From Bacillota bacterium (GTDB taxonomy: Bacteria > Bacillota > Clostridia > Lachnospirales > Lachnospiraceae): a DNA stretch of 34,281 nt. Positions 1 to 8,454 of the stretch are shown piece after piece. The position numbers and the translations under genes were made by a program. Under the pieces are notes generated by a model. That model was given only the letters and a program-made list of their open reading frames with translations. It was not told the DNA's origin and searched no databases. The stretch covers positions 1-34,281 of the forward strand of contig JAEWMT010000026.1 of assembly GCA_023393095.1 (NCBI GenBank). The letters are read 5' to 3'. Within the stretch, counting starts at the first letter, position 1, and each line of letters starts with the position of its first letter.

Positions 1-80
1 CACTTGCTATTCCCAATAATATACGTCTATTGTAATCTTCAACGCCTCTTGTTTACAGTACCTACTGGCGTCTTATTCAA

Positions 81-1136
81 TTATACTTGTACGATTTGAT
101 AACCGGCCGCCTTCAAAAGCCGATTCATTATGGCTTGTCCGAAACTGTTATCCGCAAAGCTCTCAGTATAAATATACTGTGTTTGTAGTTCGTCAAATTC
201 CCTTAGAATTCCGTATAATCCTGCTGCTATGGAAGCTTCATCCTTCCTAGAGCCTATCGTTTTAACAACTCCATAATGATAGAACGTTCTGGTCTCATTA
301 GTAGCGATAACTCCAACACTAAAACCACATTCTATATTTTCCTTTGCCTTCGAATTAATTGCACTAATTACCTGATTAATATCTCCTTCATAGATGGTAA
401 GGCTCCCTTCCGGAGCATAATGACGGTATTTCATACCGGGTGCTTTCGGTACCAGATTTTTATCCGGATTCCTTGTAAGGATTGCCGGGTCATAATCGAT
501 TTCGCCAATCACATTCGAAAGCATCACTTTGGTGATACATCCTGGCCTTAGTATCATAGGCTTCTCACCGGAAAGATCAACGATTGTTGATTCTAGACCC
601 AAAGTTGCCTGACCTCCATCAATTATCATATCTATCTTTCCACTTAAATCCTTAATAACGTGCTCCGCAGTTGTCGGACTAGGTTTGCCGGATAGATTGG
701 CACTTGGTGCCGCTATGAAAACCCCTGACTGGGCTATTAGATTCCTAGCCACCCTGTTTGCAGGTAAACGGATAGCAACCGTATCCAACCCTCCTGTGGT
801 TTGATTAGGAACCAAATCCCTCTTCTTTAGAATTATGGTAAGCGGCCCCGGCCAGAAAGTCTCCGCAAGCTGATATGCTTTCTCTGGTATTTCCTTTGCT
901 AGGACTTCCATATCCTCTATCTTAGAAATATGGACAATTAAAGGATTATCTGAGGGTCTACCCTTTGCTTCATATATTTTTCTTGATGCATTTTCATCTA
1001 AGGCATTTCCTCCAAGACCATATACCGTCTCTGTCGGAAAAGCCACCAATCCACCTGCCCGTAGTATCTTTTCTGCTTCCTTTAGACATACTTCCTGCGA
1101 ATCTACTGTATTTAATTTAATTATCCTTGTATCCAT
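81..1136 (-). CDS. tsaC: Threonylcarbamoyl-AMP synthase, two-domain Sua5/YrdC/YwlC type
   Basis: Makes threonylcarbamoyl-adenylate from threonine, bicarbonate and ATP, the first step of the t6A37 modification of ANN-decoding tRNAs in the cytoplasm. The 351-residue length fits the two-domain Sua5 form. Residues about 15-205 are the YrdC domain, with FPTETVYGLG near residue 34, KGRPSDNPLIVHI near 58 and SANLSGKPSPTTAEHV near 145. After a linker with PGMKYRHYAPE near 233 comes the C-terminal Sua5 domain. The ATG is preceded on the minus strand by AAGGAG at suitable spacing. The next minus-strand gene would lie left of the window; bases 1-80 hold no readable gene start. Family assignment is firm. 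Confidence 0.96.
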   Translation of the reverse strand: MDTRIIKLNTVDSQEVCLKEAEKILRAGGLVAFPTETVYGLGGNALDENASRKIYEAKGRPSDNPLIVHISKIEDMEVLAKEIPEKAYQLAETFWPGPLTIILKKRDLVPNQTTGGLDTVAIRLPANRVARNLIAQSGVFIAAPSANLSGKPSPTTAEHVIKDLSGKIDMIIDGGQATLGLESTIVDLSGEKPMILRPGCITKVMLSNVIGEIDYDPAILTRNPDKNLVPKAPGMKYRHYAPEGSLTIYEGDINQVISAINSKAKENIECGFSVGVIATNETRTFYHYGVVKTIGSRKDEASIAAGLYGILREFDELQTQYIYTESFADNSFGQAIMNRLLKAAGYQIVQV

Positions 1137-1270
1137 TATCAGTACTCCTTATGGCATTATCTTGAGCCACGTCATTAATTATAACACTTTATATCTTATA
1201 AATCAAATTTTAAGAGGCTGTTGTTAAAATGCAATTATAATTTAAGAAGTTATTTATTTATAAGGTTTAA

Positions 1271-2032
1271 TTACTGTATTTCATTTAATACCTCTTTCCC
1301 CTCATTTCCTAAGCCCTCTTTGTTGATAAACTGCATGATTGCCATATGAATTCCCCATGCCATTTTTTCCTGATAGTCATCCTCTAACAACAACTGTGCT
1401 TCCTTTATATTTGAAAGATAGCCACATTCAACAATAACCAAAGGACACATTGACTTCTTCAACATATAATAAGACGTATTTGATTTGGCTACCCGATGGT
1501 TTCCATCCCCAATGGTTTTCTTAAGCTGTGCCTGAATGGTTTCTGCTAGCTTCTTACCCTCTGGTGACTGGCAATAATAAAACACCTGGGCTCCTTTAAC
1601 ATCCTCCTGAGTAAAGCTGTTCTGGTGTATACTTACTGCAATATCTGCTTTGCTGGATTCAATCATATTAACACGATTCAATAAATCGGCCCTTTTCTTG
1701 GAGGAATCCTCCTGTGAATATAGTCCGTTATCATCCTCACGTGTCATGATTACCTTAATATCATTCTGTTCTAGTAGAGATTTTAATTTCATGGCAATAC
1801 TGAGATTGATATCCTTCTCAAGTGACTTGTTAACTCCTACCTTTCCTGGATCTCTTCCGCCATGTCCCGGATCAATTACAATTACAATCTGATCTTTCTT
1901 TATATTAATATCTTTCGCATTAAAAATTCTTTTCATAACTTTAACGGATGGATCTGAGGTTAAAATAATGGCAATGAGTACAAGTAGCAAAAAAATTACA
2001 CTAAAATATTTCTTCATAAGATAGCTTCCCAT
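1271..2032 (-). CDS. cwlD: N-acetylmuramoyl-L-alanine amidase, Amidase_3 family, CwlD-like
   Basis: Zinc amidase that cuts the MurNAc to L-Ala bond of peptidoglycan. The 253-residue length with one N-terminal hydrophobic segment (about 9-25) and no cell-wall-binding repeats resembles CwlD, the amidase that creates muramic delta-lactam in spore cortex. Expected zinc and catalytic residues are visible: H57 in IDPGHGG, E72 in SLEKDINL, H136 in SIHQN and E202 in VECGYLSN. Start choice is open: Met1 follows AGGGAAT, while Met6 (MKKYF) would also give a normal signal anchor. A 7-bp inverted repeat (ATACACT/AGTGTAT, about 2102-2124) lies upstream and could be an operator or a hairpin. The CwlD role is an inference from size and the neighbouring GH18 cortex-enzyme-like gene. 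Confidence 0.88.
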   Translation of the reverse strand: MGSYLMKKYFSVIFLLLVLIAIILTSDPSVKVMKRIFNAKDINIKKDQIVIVIDPGHGGRDPGKVGVNKSLEKDINLSIAMKLKSLLEQNDIKVIMTREDDNGLYSQEDSSKKRADLLNRVNMIESSKADIAVSIHQNSFTQEDVKGAQVFYYCQSPEGKKLAETIQAQLKKTIGDGNHRVAKSNTSYYMLKKSMCPLVIVECGYLSNIKEAQLLLEDDYQEKMAWGIHMAIMQFINKEGLGNEGKEVLNEIQ

Positions 2033-2175
2033 ATCATATTCCCTATATATCTATGAGAAGGTTTTCATTCCTATACTATCCAATCGGAATTACACATTTC
2101 CATACACTTTACAGGATAGTGTATCATATGCTGCTATTTGAAATGTTCACAAAAGGGAGTATTGCGGTAAAAGCT

Positions 2176-2263
2176 AATAGTTCGGGTGTCAAATTCTCAC
2201 ACACCATTTTCGTTATATGTGTTGCTGAGTAAATCAGCGTGAGAATTAGACACCCGAACTATT
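2176..2263. repeat. Long inverted repeat between the GH18 and amidase genes
   Basis: Arms of about 25 bases (2176-2200 and 2239-2263) are complementary with one mismatch and begin AATAGTTCGGGTGTC. The 38-base centre contains a smaller stem GCTGA/TCAGC. The right arm ends 3 bases from the GH18 stop codon. There is no convincing T-run, so it is not a standard terminator. Arm sequence resembles the palindromes at 11701-11811 and 21089-21150. Confidence 0.8.
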
Positions 2264-2266
2264 TGT

Positions 2267-3976
2267 TTATTGTTTATTTAAATATTTGATGATAACATCC
2301 CAAATACTTTCTTCTTCTAAGCCAAGCTTCCAAGCGGCGCAGCCAGCCACGTCCGCATCGTAGATTACCTTCATCTTTTCTTCGATTGACTTACTTTCTT
2401 CCTGCCACAAGCGGTAGGTTATATCCTTCTTTTTCATTTCCGCGTAATAACAACCTAAAGAGTCATCCCATTTGGCATCAATATTATTTCCCTTAATCCA
2501 CTGCTTTGCAGGTGTCATCGATAGCGGTTGGGAATCAACCTTACCATCCTTCGTCTCCTTCCATAACCTAGTATAGAAGGGGATTGCTATAATCGTCTTT
2601 TCCTTCGGAACCATTGTGAGGATATTCTTAACTGCATCCTTTACATATCCAATGGAAGAAACCGGACCAGCGTCAGAACCGGCATAATGCTCATCATATG
2701 CCATAACTATCACATAATCCACTATCTTACCTTGTTCTTCCTTGTCATAATATTTGTTATACTCTGCCGGAACATAATTATCTACTGAAAGAACAATTCC
2801 GCTATTCCTGCATTTTACCGACAATTCACGGATAAATTGAATGTAATCTTTTCCTGTATTAGAAGGAATTTTTTCAAAATCAATATTGATACCGTTAAGC
2901 TTGTATTGCAACGCAGCTTCAATCAGGGCATTGGATAATGTATCCCTGCTTGAGGTACGGGAAAACAGTTCCTTCTCGTCCACAACATTGTTTAAATCAC
3001 TTACCAGAGCCCAAACCTCAAGTCCAATCCTCCCTGCCTTTTCTACATAGCTAGTTGTCGCAAGTGAATTTATTTTCCCCGATTCATCTTTAATACTGAA
3101 CCAGGTTGGCGAAACTACGTTTACATTTTTCGTTTTATTAATTAAATTCTCCAAGTTATATGACGCATCTATATTAGTCATCTGATGGAAAACCATATTA
3201 ATTTTACCAGATCTCTTTTGAGAGGTATATTCCGGTGCCTTATAGGAGCTTGACAGTTCTTTATAATCGGCTTTCTTTAAGCTTTTTTTCTTTACATAGC
3301 CTTTTACCCCATCCGATGTCATAACCTTGACAAAACCATGCTTTGGAGCTTCCTCTGTATCTACATACATCAGGGAAGTATCTGCCGATAATTCAAGTAG
3401 TATAGGGCTTTTGATGCTTGGTTCATATCGAAGCTGTGTTGATTTTTTAACATCGGAGTACATATATTTACCCCAGATATAATTGATAATTACCCTGTTT
3501 GGATTATCATAATACTTATAGGATAAATCAGAATATTCCTTTACAAAATCAAGGGAAATATAAACCTTATCTGCAAAGACCTTAACAATCGGGTAAGCGT
3601 AATCGTTTTTTGTACCAATTGTACTCTTCGTTACGGTGTATTCGTCCTTGTCCGCTTCTGCTCGTAAAATCTCGGTAGGAGTCGTATAGGTTAACACATT
3701 TTCATTATAGTCCCAATAAAAGCGTTTATTGAATTTTTCTGCTATAGTCTCATAATCTATATATACCCTGTCATCAATAAGCAAGCCCTTCTTCTCATAA
3801 ATCTTATCCTGCAATATAACTAAAACTTCTTTATCTTTTACTTTATAATAATCTGTCAGCTTCATTTTCTCTTTGCTCGGAATCAGACTTTGAATTAAAA
3901 TAGAAATCAAGACGACAGCAATAATTAAAATACAGGCCGCAGAACCAATAACAGCCACTTTTGCATTACCTTTCAT
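2267..3976 (-). CDS. Membrane-anchored glycoside hydrolase family 18 protein with SH3-like domain
   Basis: Probable cell-surface peptidoglycan or cortex glycosidase related to SleL/YaaH/YdhD. Residues 7-31 form a signal anchor. Residues about 50-165 resemble the copper-amine-oxidase-N-like domain often found on clostridial wall proteins. Residues about 178-235 form a bacterial SH3-like domain ending GVKGYVKKKSL. Residues about 256-565 are the GH18 barrel. The catalytic motif is NGINIDFEKI at 361-370, with E368 as proton donor; the first two Asp of the chitinase motif are Asn, as is common in the YaaH group. MAYDEHYAGSDAGPV (425-439) and AAWKLGLEEES (547-557) are further barrel motifs. GGGAGG-type ribosome site precedes the ATG, with a 7-bp hairpin (3991-4007) immediately upstream of it. 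Substrate is inferred, not shown. Confidence 0.9.
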   Translation of the reverse strand: MKGNAKVAVIGSAACILIIAVVLISILIQSLIPSKEKMKLTDYYKVKDKEVLVILQDKIYEKKGLLIDDRVYIDYETIAEKFNKRFYWDYNENVLTYTTPTEILRAEADKDEYTVTKSTIGTKNDYAYPIVKVFADKVYISLDFVKEYSDLSYKYYDNPNRVIINYIWGKYMYSDVKKSTQLRYEPSIKSPILLELSADTSLMYVDTEEAPKHGFVKVMTSDGVKGYVKKKSLKKADYKELSSSYKAPEYTSQKRSGKINMVFHQMTNIDASYNLENLINKTKNVNVVSPTWFSIKDESGKINSLATTSYVEKAGRIGLEVWALVSDLNNVVDEKELFSRTSSRDTLSNALIEAALQYKLNGINIDFEKIPSNTGKDYIQFIRELSVKCRNSGIVLSVDNYVPAEYNKYYDKEEQGKIVDYVIVMAYDEHYAGSDAGPVSSIGYVKDAVKNILTMVPKEKTIIAIPFYTRLWKETKDGKVDSQPLSMTPAKQWIKGNNIDAKWDDSLGCYYAEMKKKDITYRLWQEESKSIEEKMKVIYDADVAGCAAWKLGLEEESIWDVIIKYLNKQ

Positions 3977-4522
3977 AGAAACCTCCCGTACTGCTGTTTT
4001 ACAGCAGCTCTAACCTTGGAAGAATAAGGAGCGATCACCTTTAAATGTGAATTTTATGTATTTAAAATTCACATTAGAACATTCGAAATTCTTCCCGTCC
4101 TTTTTACCCATTATAACATTAATGATTGTTATCGTCATTACTAAATTCGACTTTTTATCTATTATTTATGGGAGTATTGTCCATATATAGGAAACGGAGC
4201 CGTTTTCAGGAATCAAACAGCTCCGTTTAAACCACCCTTATATAAGAATTATGCCAAGATTTGATAAAAATATGATTGTACCTATAAAAAACTGACAAAA
4301 AAGTATAGAGGGGTTTTAAGTGTCAGTTATTTTATTAAAAGCTTACTGAACTTCGATAGCATAAATGATTATGCACCATTTAAATTGTTGAATATTTTGA
4401 TTATAAACATAAAATTAGTGTCCGGATATTCGATGCCATAAAATTTGGATAAGAAGGTCATTTGTGATATGCTACACTTATCCTATGTTCCCAGTCCGGT
4501 ACAACTGGTTTTATCTTCCGTA
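3977..4522. other. Gene-free stretch with several small hairpins and an orphan promoter-like motif
   Basis: No open frame here looks coding. Hairpins seen: CTGCTG/CAGCAG at 3991-4007, next to the GH18 ribosome site; an AT-rich stem with arms AATGTGAATTTTA at 4044-4075; AAACGGAGC/GCTCCGTTT at 4192-4228; ACTGACA/TGTCAGT at about 4291-4328. On the plus strand, 4462-4478 reads TTGTGATATGCTACACT, identical to the element upstream of rpsF at 26467-26483, although no plus-strand gene follows here. A TATAAT on the minus strand near 4110 may belong to the GH18 promoter, but its -35 is poor. Confidence 0.5.
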
Positions 4523-5128
4523 TCAAAATATAATGTCAAAGAATTGGTTGGTTTGATATGAGGGTAGCGTCGGCTCCTCATTAGCCGGAACCGCAAATAC
4601 CTTGCGTTCTACTTCATTGCTAATCTCTAATGCTGTTTTATTATTTGCTTGAGGAATAAAATACAGCCAAGAATCACTGCCACGGATACCTGTTACAGCC
4701 TCAGAGAATTGGCTCAGCTTCTGCGTATCCCATAAAGACCTTCCACTAACTACAATTTTGGTACTGCACCGAAGAAATTCTTCTTTGTTAGAGGCCAAAT
4801 CGATTCCAAAATCCATGATGACACATTCATAGTTTTCACCAAGTATTTCAGTAATATGAGTTTTGCTTACTTCCTTATAGCAGGATATCATGTGAAAGGA
4901 ACAAGAACGCTCATCTTCCCTGCTCCATTCATAAGCTTTTTGGATTAATGCCATATCATGATGCCTGTTACATTCTAAAAAAGCTGTCTTCTTCCCCAGC
5001 TCTTCTCCCATATAAAAGGCAAGCATAAGACCGGTATGCGTAACACCGACACCATGGTGGGTTCCGATTAGTCCGATTACATCTCTTTCCAAACCTGGGC
5101 GTGTTTTTGCTAATTTTTTTAAAAGCAT
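4523..5128 (-). CDS. CpaE/TadZ-like atypical P-loop protein, partner of the kinase gene
   Basis: Unknown function. At least 201 residues with a ParA/MinD-like fold suggested by a first strand and loop, VIGLIGTHHGVGVTH, followed by a helix, then an acidic strand ending VIMDFG. Both lysines of the ParA deviant Walker A (KGGVGKT) are absent, being H and V here, so ATP hydrolysis is doubtful; this recalls the atypical ATPases CpaE and TadZ. The C-terminal domain of the upstream kinase carries the same pattern (GAQPRIGVTH ... QDFG), so the two are diverged copies of one domain. The first ATG (5128) has no ribosome site. In frame, an ATT at 5143-5141 lies 8 bases after GGAGG and 1 base after the kinase stop, and would add IKKKP as the N-terminus. 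The coordinates given use the ATG as the conservative choice. Confidence 0.75.
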   Translation of the reverse strand: MLLKKLAKTRPGLERDVIGLIGTHHGVGVTHTGLMLAFYMGEELGKKTAFLECNRHHDMALIQKAYEWSREDERSCSFHMISCYKEVSKTHITEILGENYECVIMDFGIDLASNKEEFLRCSTKIVVSGRSLWDTQKLSQFSEAVTGIRGSDSWLYFIPQANNKTALEISNEVERKVFAVPANEEPTLPSYQTNQFFDIIF

Positions 5129-5144
5129 TGGCTTTTTCTTAATA

Positions 5145-6548
5145 TTAGTCGCCTCCTCTCTTAAAAAGGTTTGCTGTTTTCGCTTTCTGTATCAATCCTA
5201 ATTTAGGTTCAAACAGGTTATGAAAAAAATCCAGCCCATTTTTGGAGTTGACCTTTGCGAAGGGATTCGGTTCATAGGGTATTCGGTAACAGCATTTTCT
5301 TTCCATACTGTTCATTATATTTTGAAACTGCCTTCCGTCCGCATAATTAAACAGGTAATTAATATCTTTATATTCTGCTGTCATTTGAATCACCTGCTCA
5401 GCATCCCTAAGTTCCCAATCCTTCACTCCTAAAACCAATAGTTTTATCTCTGCCTCTAAAAATTGCTCAATATTTTCCCTTGTCAGGCATCCAAAATCTT
5501 GTATCCTGTATTGATAATTGTCCAAATCCGGCATATGACTCTTTACCTTAGCAAGCATGGGAATTCCTTCAATCACAGGTAATCCATCTCTGACAATTAC
5601 ATCATCGTAACACTCCTTGATACGCCAGACACATTCGCTAACATTATTCTCTTGATAAAGGCAATGATATCTCTGGTTTATAAAATACTTACACAGCCGA
5701 AATGACAGATGGGTTACACCAATTCTTGGCTGTGCTCCTGCTACTGCTATCTTTACTGTCTGACTTGATTCAAATTGATATTGCTTCTTGCCCTTTAACA
5801 CTAATAATTCTCGGTTCAATCCGGTTATTGTTTGAAACCTTTGCGAAGGATTAAACTTCACACATTTATTAATAATTTTCTTCAACTGCTTAGAGCATCC
5901 AGCAACCTGATCGATATGGTCTAATTCAGAGCTGTTTTTAACATTCACTCCTGTAGCCATATAGTACATCAGCATTCCTATTCCATAGATATCACAGCCT
6001 TCATCCACATTACTACCGGTATATAGCTCAGGTGCTGCAAAACCTTTGGTTGCACAGTATCCCTGCCCTTGGGACAATTCATCAAGATAGATCGCACTTC
6101 CAAAATCAATCAGTTTCAAATATCCTTCCGACAAAATGAGATTTTCGGGTTTCAGATCCACATATAGAACCGGCCTTTCGGTAGAATGCAGATATTGCAT
6201 CAAATCACATAGCTGGAGCCCAAAATATAGGATGGATTCTTCACGAAATGAACCCTTGGTTTGTATATAACTATTTAATGTTTCTCCTTCAAGATATTGT
6301 TCGACAATATAGGAACAATCTTCATCTTCTTCAATATCATAAATTATAGGGATACAGGAATGTTTCAGATTTTTTAAGATTAAAGCTTCTTTACATTGTA
6401 AATGATATAAGGGATGGTTTTTAGAAATACACTTGATTGCACGAAATGAATTTAATTTGATGTGTTCTGCAAGATAGACCTCGGCGCTGCCTCCTTTACC
6501 AAGTAAACCTAAGATTCGATATTTTCCGAACCAAATTTTCTGTTGCAT
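5145..6548 (-). CDS. Serine/threonine protein kinase fused to a CpaE/TadZ-like P-loop domain
   Basis: Residues 10-255 form a Hanks-type kinase: glycine loop LGKGGSAEVYLA (16-27), K39, E54, catalytic loop YVDLKPENL (129-137), DFG at 148-150 and APE at 172-174. The usual HRD is YVD, so it is a non-RD kinase, though D131, K133 and N136 are kept and activity is plausible. There are no transmembrane or PASTA repeats. Residues about 265-455 form a second domain with a degenerate P-loop, VAGAQPRIGVTHLSFRL, similar to the protein encoded by the next gene. AAGGAG precedes the ATG. The following gene starts within about 16 bases, so the pair is co-transcribed and translation may be coupled. Such proteins can occur with Tad/Flp pilus loci, but no pilus genes are present here. 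Confidence 0.88.
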   Translation of the reverse strand: MQQKIWFGKYRILGLLGKGGSAEVYLAEHIKLNSFRAIKCISKNHPLYHLQCKEALILKNLKHSCIPIIYDIEEDEDCSYIVEQYLEGETLNSYIQTKGSFREESILYFGLQLCDLMQYLHSTERPVLYVDLKPENLILSEGYLKLIDFGSAIYLDELSQGQGYCATKGFAAPELYTGSNVDEGCDIYGIGMLMYYMATGVNVKNSSELDHIDQVAGCSKQLKKIINKCVKFNPSQRFQTITGLNRELLVLKGKKQYQFESSQTVKIAVAGAQPRIGVTHLSFRLCKYFINQRYHCLYQENNVSECVWRIKECYDDVIVRDGLPVIEGIPMLAKVKSHMPDLDNYQYRIQDFGCLTRENIEQFLEAEIKLLVLGVKDWELRDAEQVIQMTAEYKDINYLFNYADGRQFQNIMNSMERKCCYRIPYEPNPFAKVNSKNGLDFFHNLFEPKLGLIQKAKTANLFKRGGD

Positions 6549-6744
6549 TCTCTCCTTTCCTGTCAGCTTGAAGCAGAATCAAGTCACCTTTATTATATAC
6601 ATTTTATGGAAGTGAAGCAACTATTTTTTTACTGTGCTTTTTACTAAATAATTTTTAAATTTTTGTAAGTTTTTTAAATATCGCAAGCCTCAGTTTCTTG
6701 TAAAATATGGACACACGTTAATACAAATTTCATATCTAGGTGTA

Positions 6745-6773
6745 TTGACTTTACTATATTTTTAAATTATACT
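6745..6773 (+). promoter_or_regulatory. Sigma-A type promoter of mecA
   Basis: TTGACT (6745-6750), 17-base spacer, TATACT (6768-6773). GGTGTA before the -35 (6739) and TACACC after the -10 (6779-6784) form a flanking inverted repeat that might be an operator. Confidence 0.7.
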
Positions 6774-6849
6774 TTTTTTACACCAATGGATGGATTTTAT
6801 CGTTAACGTAAAATCAGTTCCTTTTTAAGTACAGAAAGGGGTGTACTTT

Positions 6850-7620
6850 ATGAAGATAGAAAAAATCAGTGACAATCAAATCAGATGTACCTTAAATAAA
6901 AGTGATTTAATAGATCGAGAGTTAAAAATAAGCGAATTGGCATATGGTACAGAAAAAGCAAAAGCGCTATTTCGCGATATGATACAACAGGCTTTCTATG
7001 AATTTGGTTTTGAAGTAGACGATATTCCTTTAATGATTGAAGCTATTCCGGTTTCTACTGAATGCCTTATCTTAGTTATAACAAAGGTTTCGGATCCCGA
7101 TGAATTGGATACCCGTTTTTCAAAGTTTTCCTCTTTTAATGTGAATGACAGTAGTAACGATGATTCTGATGAGGATTCTTATGCAGATGAAATAATAAGC
7201 AGCTTTGATCAGACGGATGACGATATAATTGAAGATATTGAGGATCGTTCAAAGGAAGACACTTTGGATGGTAATGAGATCTCTACTAATGAGGTTACCG
7301 AAAAGGCGGGGGTACATGCTCCATCGAAGTTAATTAAGGTTTATTCCTTCCGTTCGCTAAAAGAAGTAGTTGATTTATCATATATTTTACTTGGTACTTA
7401 TAACGGTGTGAATACTCTTTATAAGAATCCTATTGCTTCTATCTATTATCTGGTAATCAATATTTCAGATCATACACCTGAAGAATTCAATAAAATCTGT
7501 AATATTATTTCAGAATATGGCAGAGTAGAAAGATTTACTTATGCCAGCCCGACCTATTATGATGAGCATTATGAAATTATCGTTAAAAATCAGGCCTTAC
7601 AGATTTTATCTGTAATGTAA
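6850..7620 (+). CDS. mecA: Adaptor protein MecA
   Basis: Adaptor that delivers substrates to the ClpC unfoldase of the ClpCP protease. Residues 1-80 carry the MecA N-terminal substrate-binding part (MKIEKISDNQIRCTLN, then LFRDMIQQAFYEFGFE). About 85-150 is an acidic, low-complexity linker rich in D, E and S. About 160-250 is the ClpC-binding domain (YSFRSLKEVVDLS, SIYYLVI, EYGRVERFT). Length (256) is normal. A GTG at 6841 is in frame but sits inside the ribosome site AAAGGGG; the ATG at 6850 is the better start and gives the usual family N-terminus. A monocistronic unit with its own promoter and a shared terminator at 7774-7811. Confidence 0.93.
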   Translation: MKIEKISDNQIRCTLNKSDLIDRELKISELAYGTEKAKALFRDMIQQAFYEFGFEVDDIPLMIEAIPVSTECLILVITKVSDPDELDTRFSKFSSFNVNDSSNDDSDEDSYADEIISSFDQTDDDIIEDIEDRSKEDTLDGNEISTNEVTEKAGVHAPSKLIKVYSFRSLKEVVDLSYILLGTYNGVNTLYKNPIASIYYLVINISDHTPEEFNKICNIISEYGRVERFTYASPTYYDEHYEIIVKNQALQILSVM

Positions 7621-7657
7621 TACAAAATATAATCCAATGATTGTCAATTGAACAATG

Positions 7658-7775
7658 AATGTGCTACGCACATTCTCTAACCCAAGCGGGTTACGAAGTA
7701 ATATAGTTTCTGCGGGGTACGTATCCTGCACGGAGTGCTTTTTATTTCATAGGTCGCAATTTCCTATGAAATAAA
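7658..7775. repeat. Run of hairpins downstream of mecA
   Basis: Perfect small stems follow one another: AATGTGC/GCACATT with a 3-base loop (7658-7674), AACCC/GGGTT (7679-7692), and a 13-bp stem TTTATTTCATAGG/CCTATGAAATAAA with a 9-base loop (7741-7775). None has a clear T-run. They sit between mecA and the true terminator, in the 3' untranslated region. Confidence 0.6.
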
Positions 7776-7811
7776 TAGAAGGGTCTGTTGAATCCAACAG
7801 ACCCTTCTATT
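7774..7811. terminator. Bidirectional terminator between mecA and the DUF1858 gene
   Basis: A perfect 17-bp stem starting AATAGAAGGGTCTGTTG with loop AATC lies between the converging genes. AT-rich sequence follows on both sides, with T-rich but broken runs. Confidence 0.75.
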
Positions 7812-7832
7812 ATTATATACATAGATCGGTTA

Positions 7833-8033
7833 TTATTCACCGATTTGTTCCTGAATCTTTTTCATCAGCTCATCCGGATCAATACCATGAACCATAGCTG
7901 CTTCTTCCAATGTCTCAGCCTGTGCTGATGGACATCCAAGGCAGTGCATGCCAATTTCTAAAAGTGCCGGAATAATATTCTGATTCGTTTGAATTGCCTG
8001 GCCTATTGTCATGTCCTTTGTTATAGTAGCCAT
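7833..8033 (-). CDS. DUF1858 domain protein
   Basis: Small 66-residue protein matching DUF1858 over its whole length: TKDMTIGQAI, then a C31-x2-C34 pair in MHCLGCPSA, then ETLEEAAMVHGID. The family is found in anaerobes, alone or fused to redox proteins; the Cys pair suggests disulfide or metal chemistry, but the function is not established. AAAGGAGG precedes the ATG and can be masked by the leader (8040-8093). It lies head to head with a ferredoxin gene 421 bases away. Confidence 0.9.
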   Translation of the reverse strand: MATITKDMTIGQAIQTNQNIIPALLEIGMHCLGCPSAQAETLEEAAMVHGIDPDELMKKIQEQIGE

Positions 8034-8039
8034 ATAAAA

Positions 8040-8093
8040 ATCCTCCTTTAAATAAATTTGATATAACCTTTGTAGGAGGATATAATCTCCTCC
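8040..8093 (-). promoter_or_regulatory. Leader that can hide or free the DUF1858 ribosome binding site
   Basis: On the minus strand, three blocks follow in order: GGAGGA (8093-8088), ATCCTCCT (8081-8074) and the ribosome site AGGAGGAT (8047-8040). The middle block is fully complementary to the ribosome site (8 bp, 26-base loop) and alternatively pairs with the upstream block (6 bp, 7-base loop). This is the arrangement of anti-anti-SD, anti-SD and SD. The rest of 8034-8454 is AT-rich, with a GGATTAATCC palindrome near 8124 and AGCATA/TATGCT near 8234-8253. Confidence 0.55.
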
Positions 8094-8386
8094 AGATAAG
8101 TTAAATTGTTTGTAGTTTTTAGCGGATTAATCCACCTGAACATTATAATTATATTTTTCAAGCAGTATTTATTCTCCTTGAAATAAATTAATTTGTTTTG
8201 TGCTTATAAAATTGATTGATACCTTTCATTAAGCATAGCTAATTATATGCTATCACTCTATTTCCGTCAAGACCTATAGATTTCCTTTACACAAAAGTTG
8301 AATTTTTTTTAATTCCCCATCCACGAAATAAATTGGAATTTATTCTTATAATCATTCTTCTTAAGACTTAAGACAAATTCAATAAA

Positions 8387-8416
8387 TTGTACTTGCATTA
8401 TTATGCTCTATATATT
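8387..8416 (+). promoter_or_regulatory. Probable promoter of the ferredoxin gene
   Basis: TTGTAC (8387-8392), 18-base spacer, TATATT (8411-8416), 38 bases before the ATG. Reasonable but not a perfect match. Confidence 0.45.
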
Positions 8417-8454
8417 AAAATAAAGTCGACTGTTTTGTAAAGGAGGTTATTACA

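Noticed and set aside
1..80. Start of a gene downstream of tsaC
   Set aside because: All minus-strand frames meet stops or lack a start with a ribosome site within the visible bases.
5220..5432. Plus-strand frame inside the kinase gene
   Set aside because: Antisense shadow of a well-supported gene, without ribosome site.
4523..6548. A phage-defence kinase system
   Set aside because: No nuclease, toxin or other defence effector accompanies the pair, and the P-loop domains resemble CpaE/TadZ.
7658..7811. Hairpin run as a riboswitch
   Set aside because: It follows mecA and ends in a terminator; no gene is preceded by it on either strand in the sense direction.
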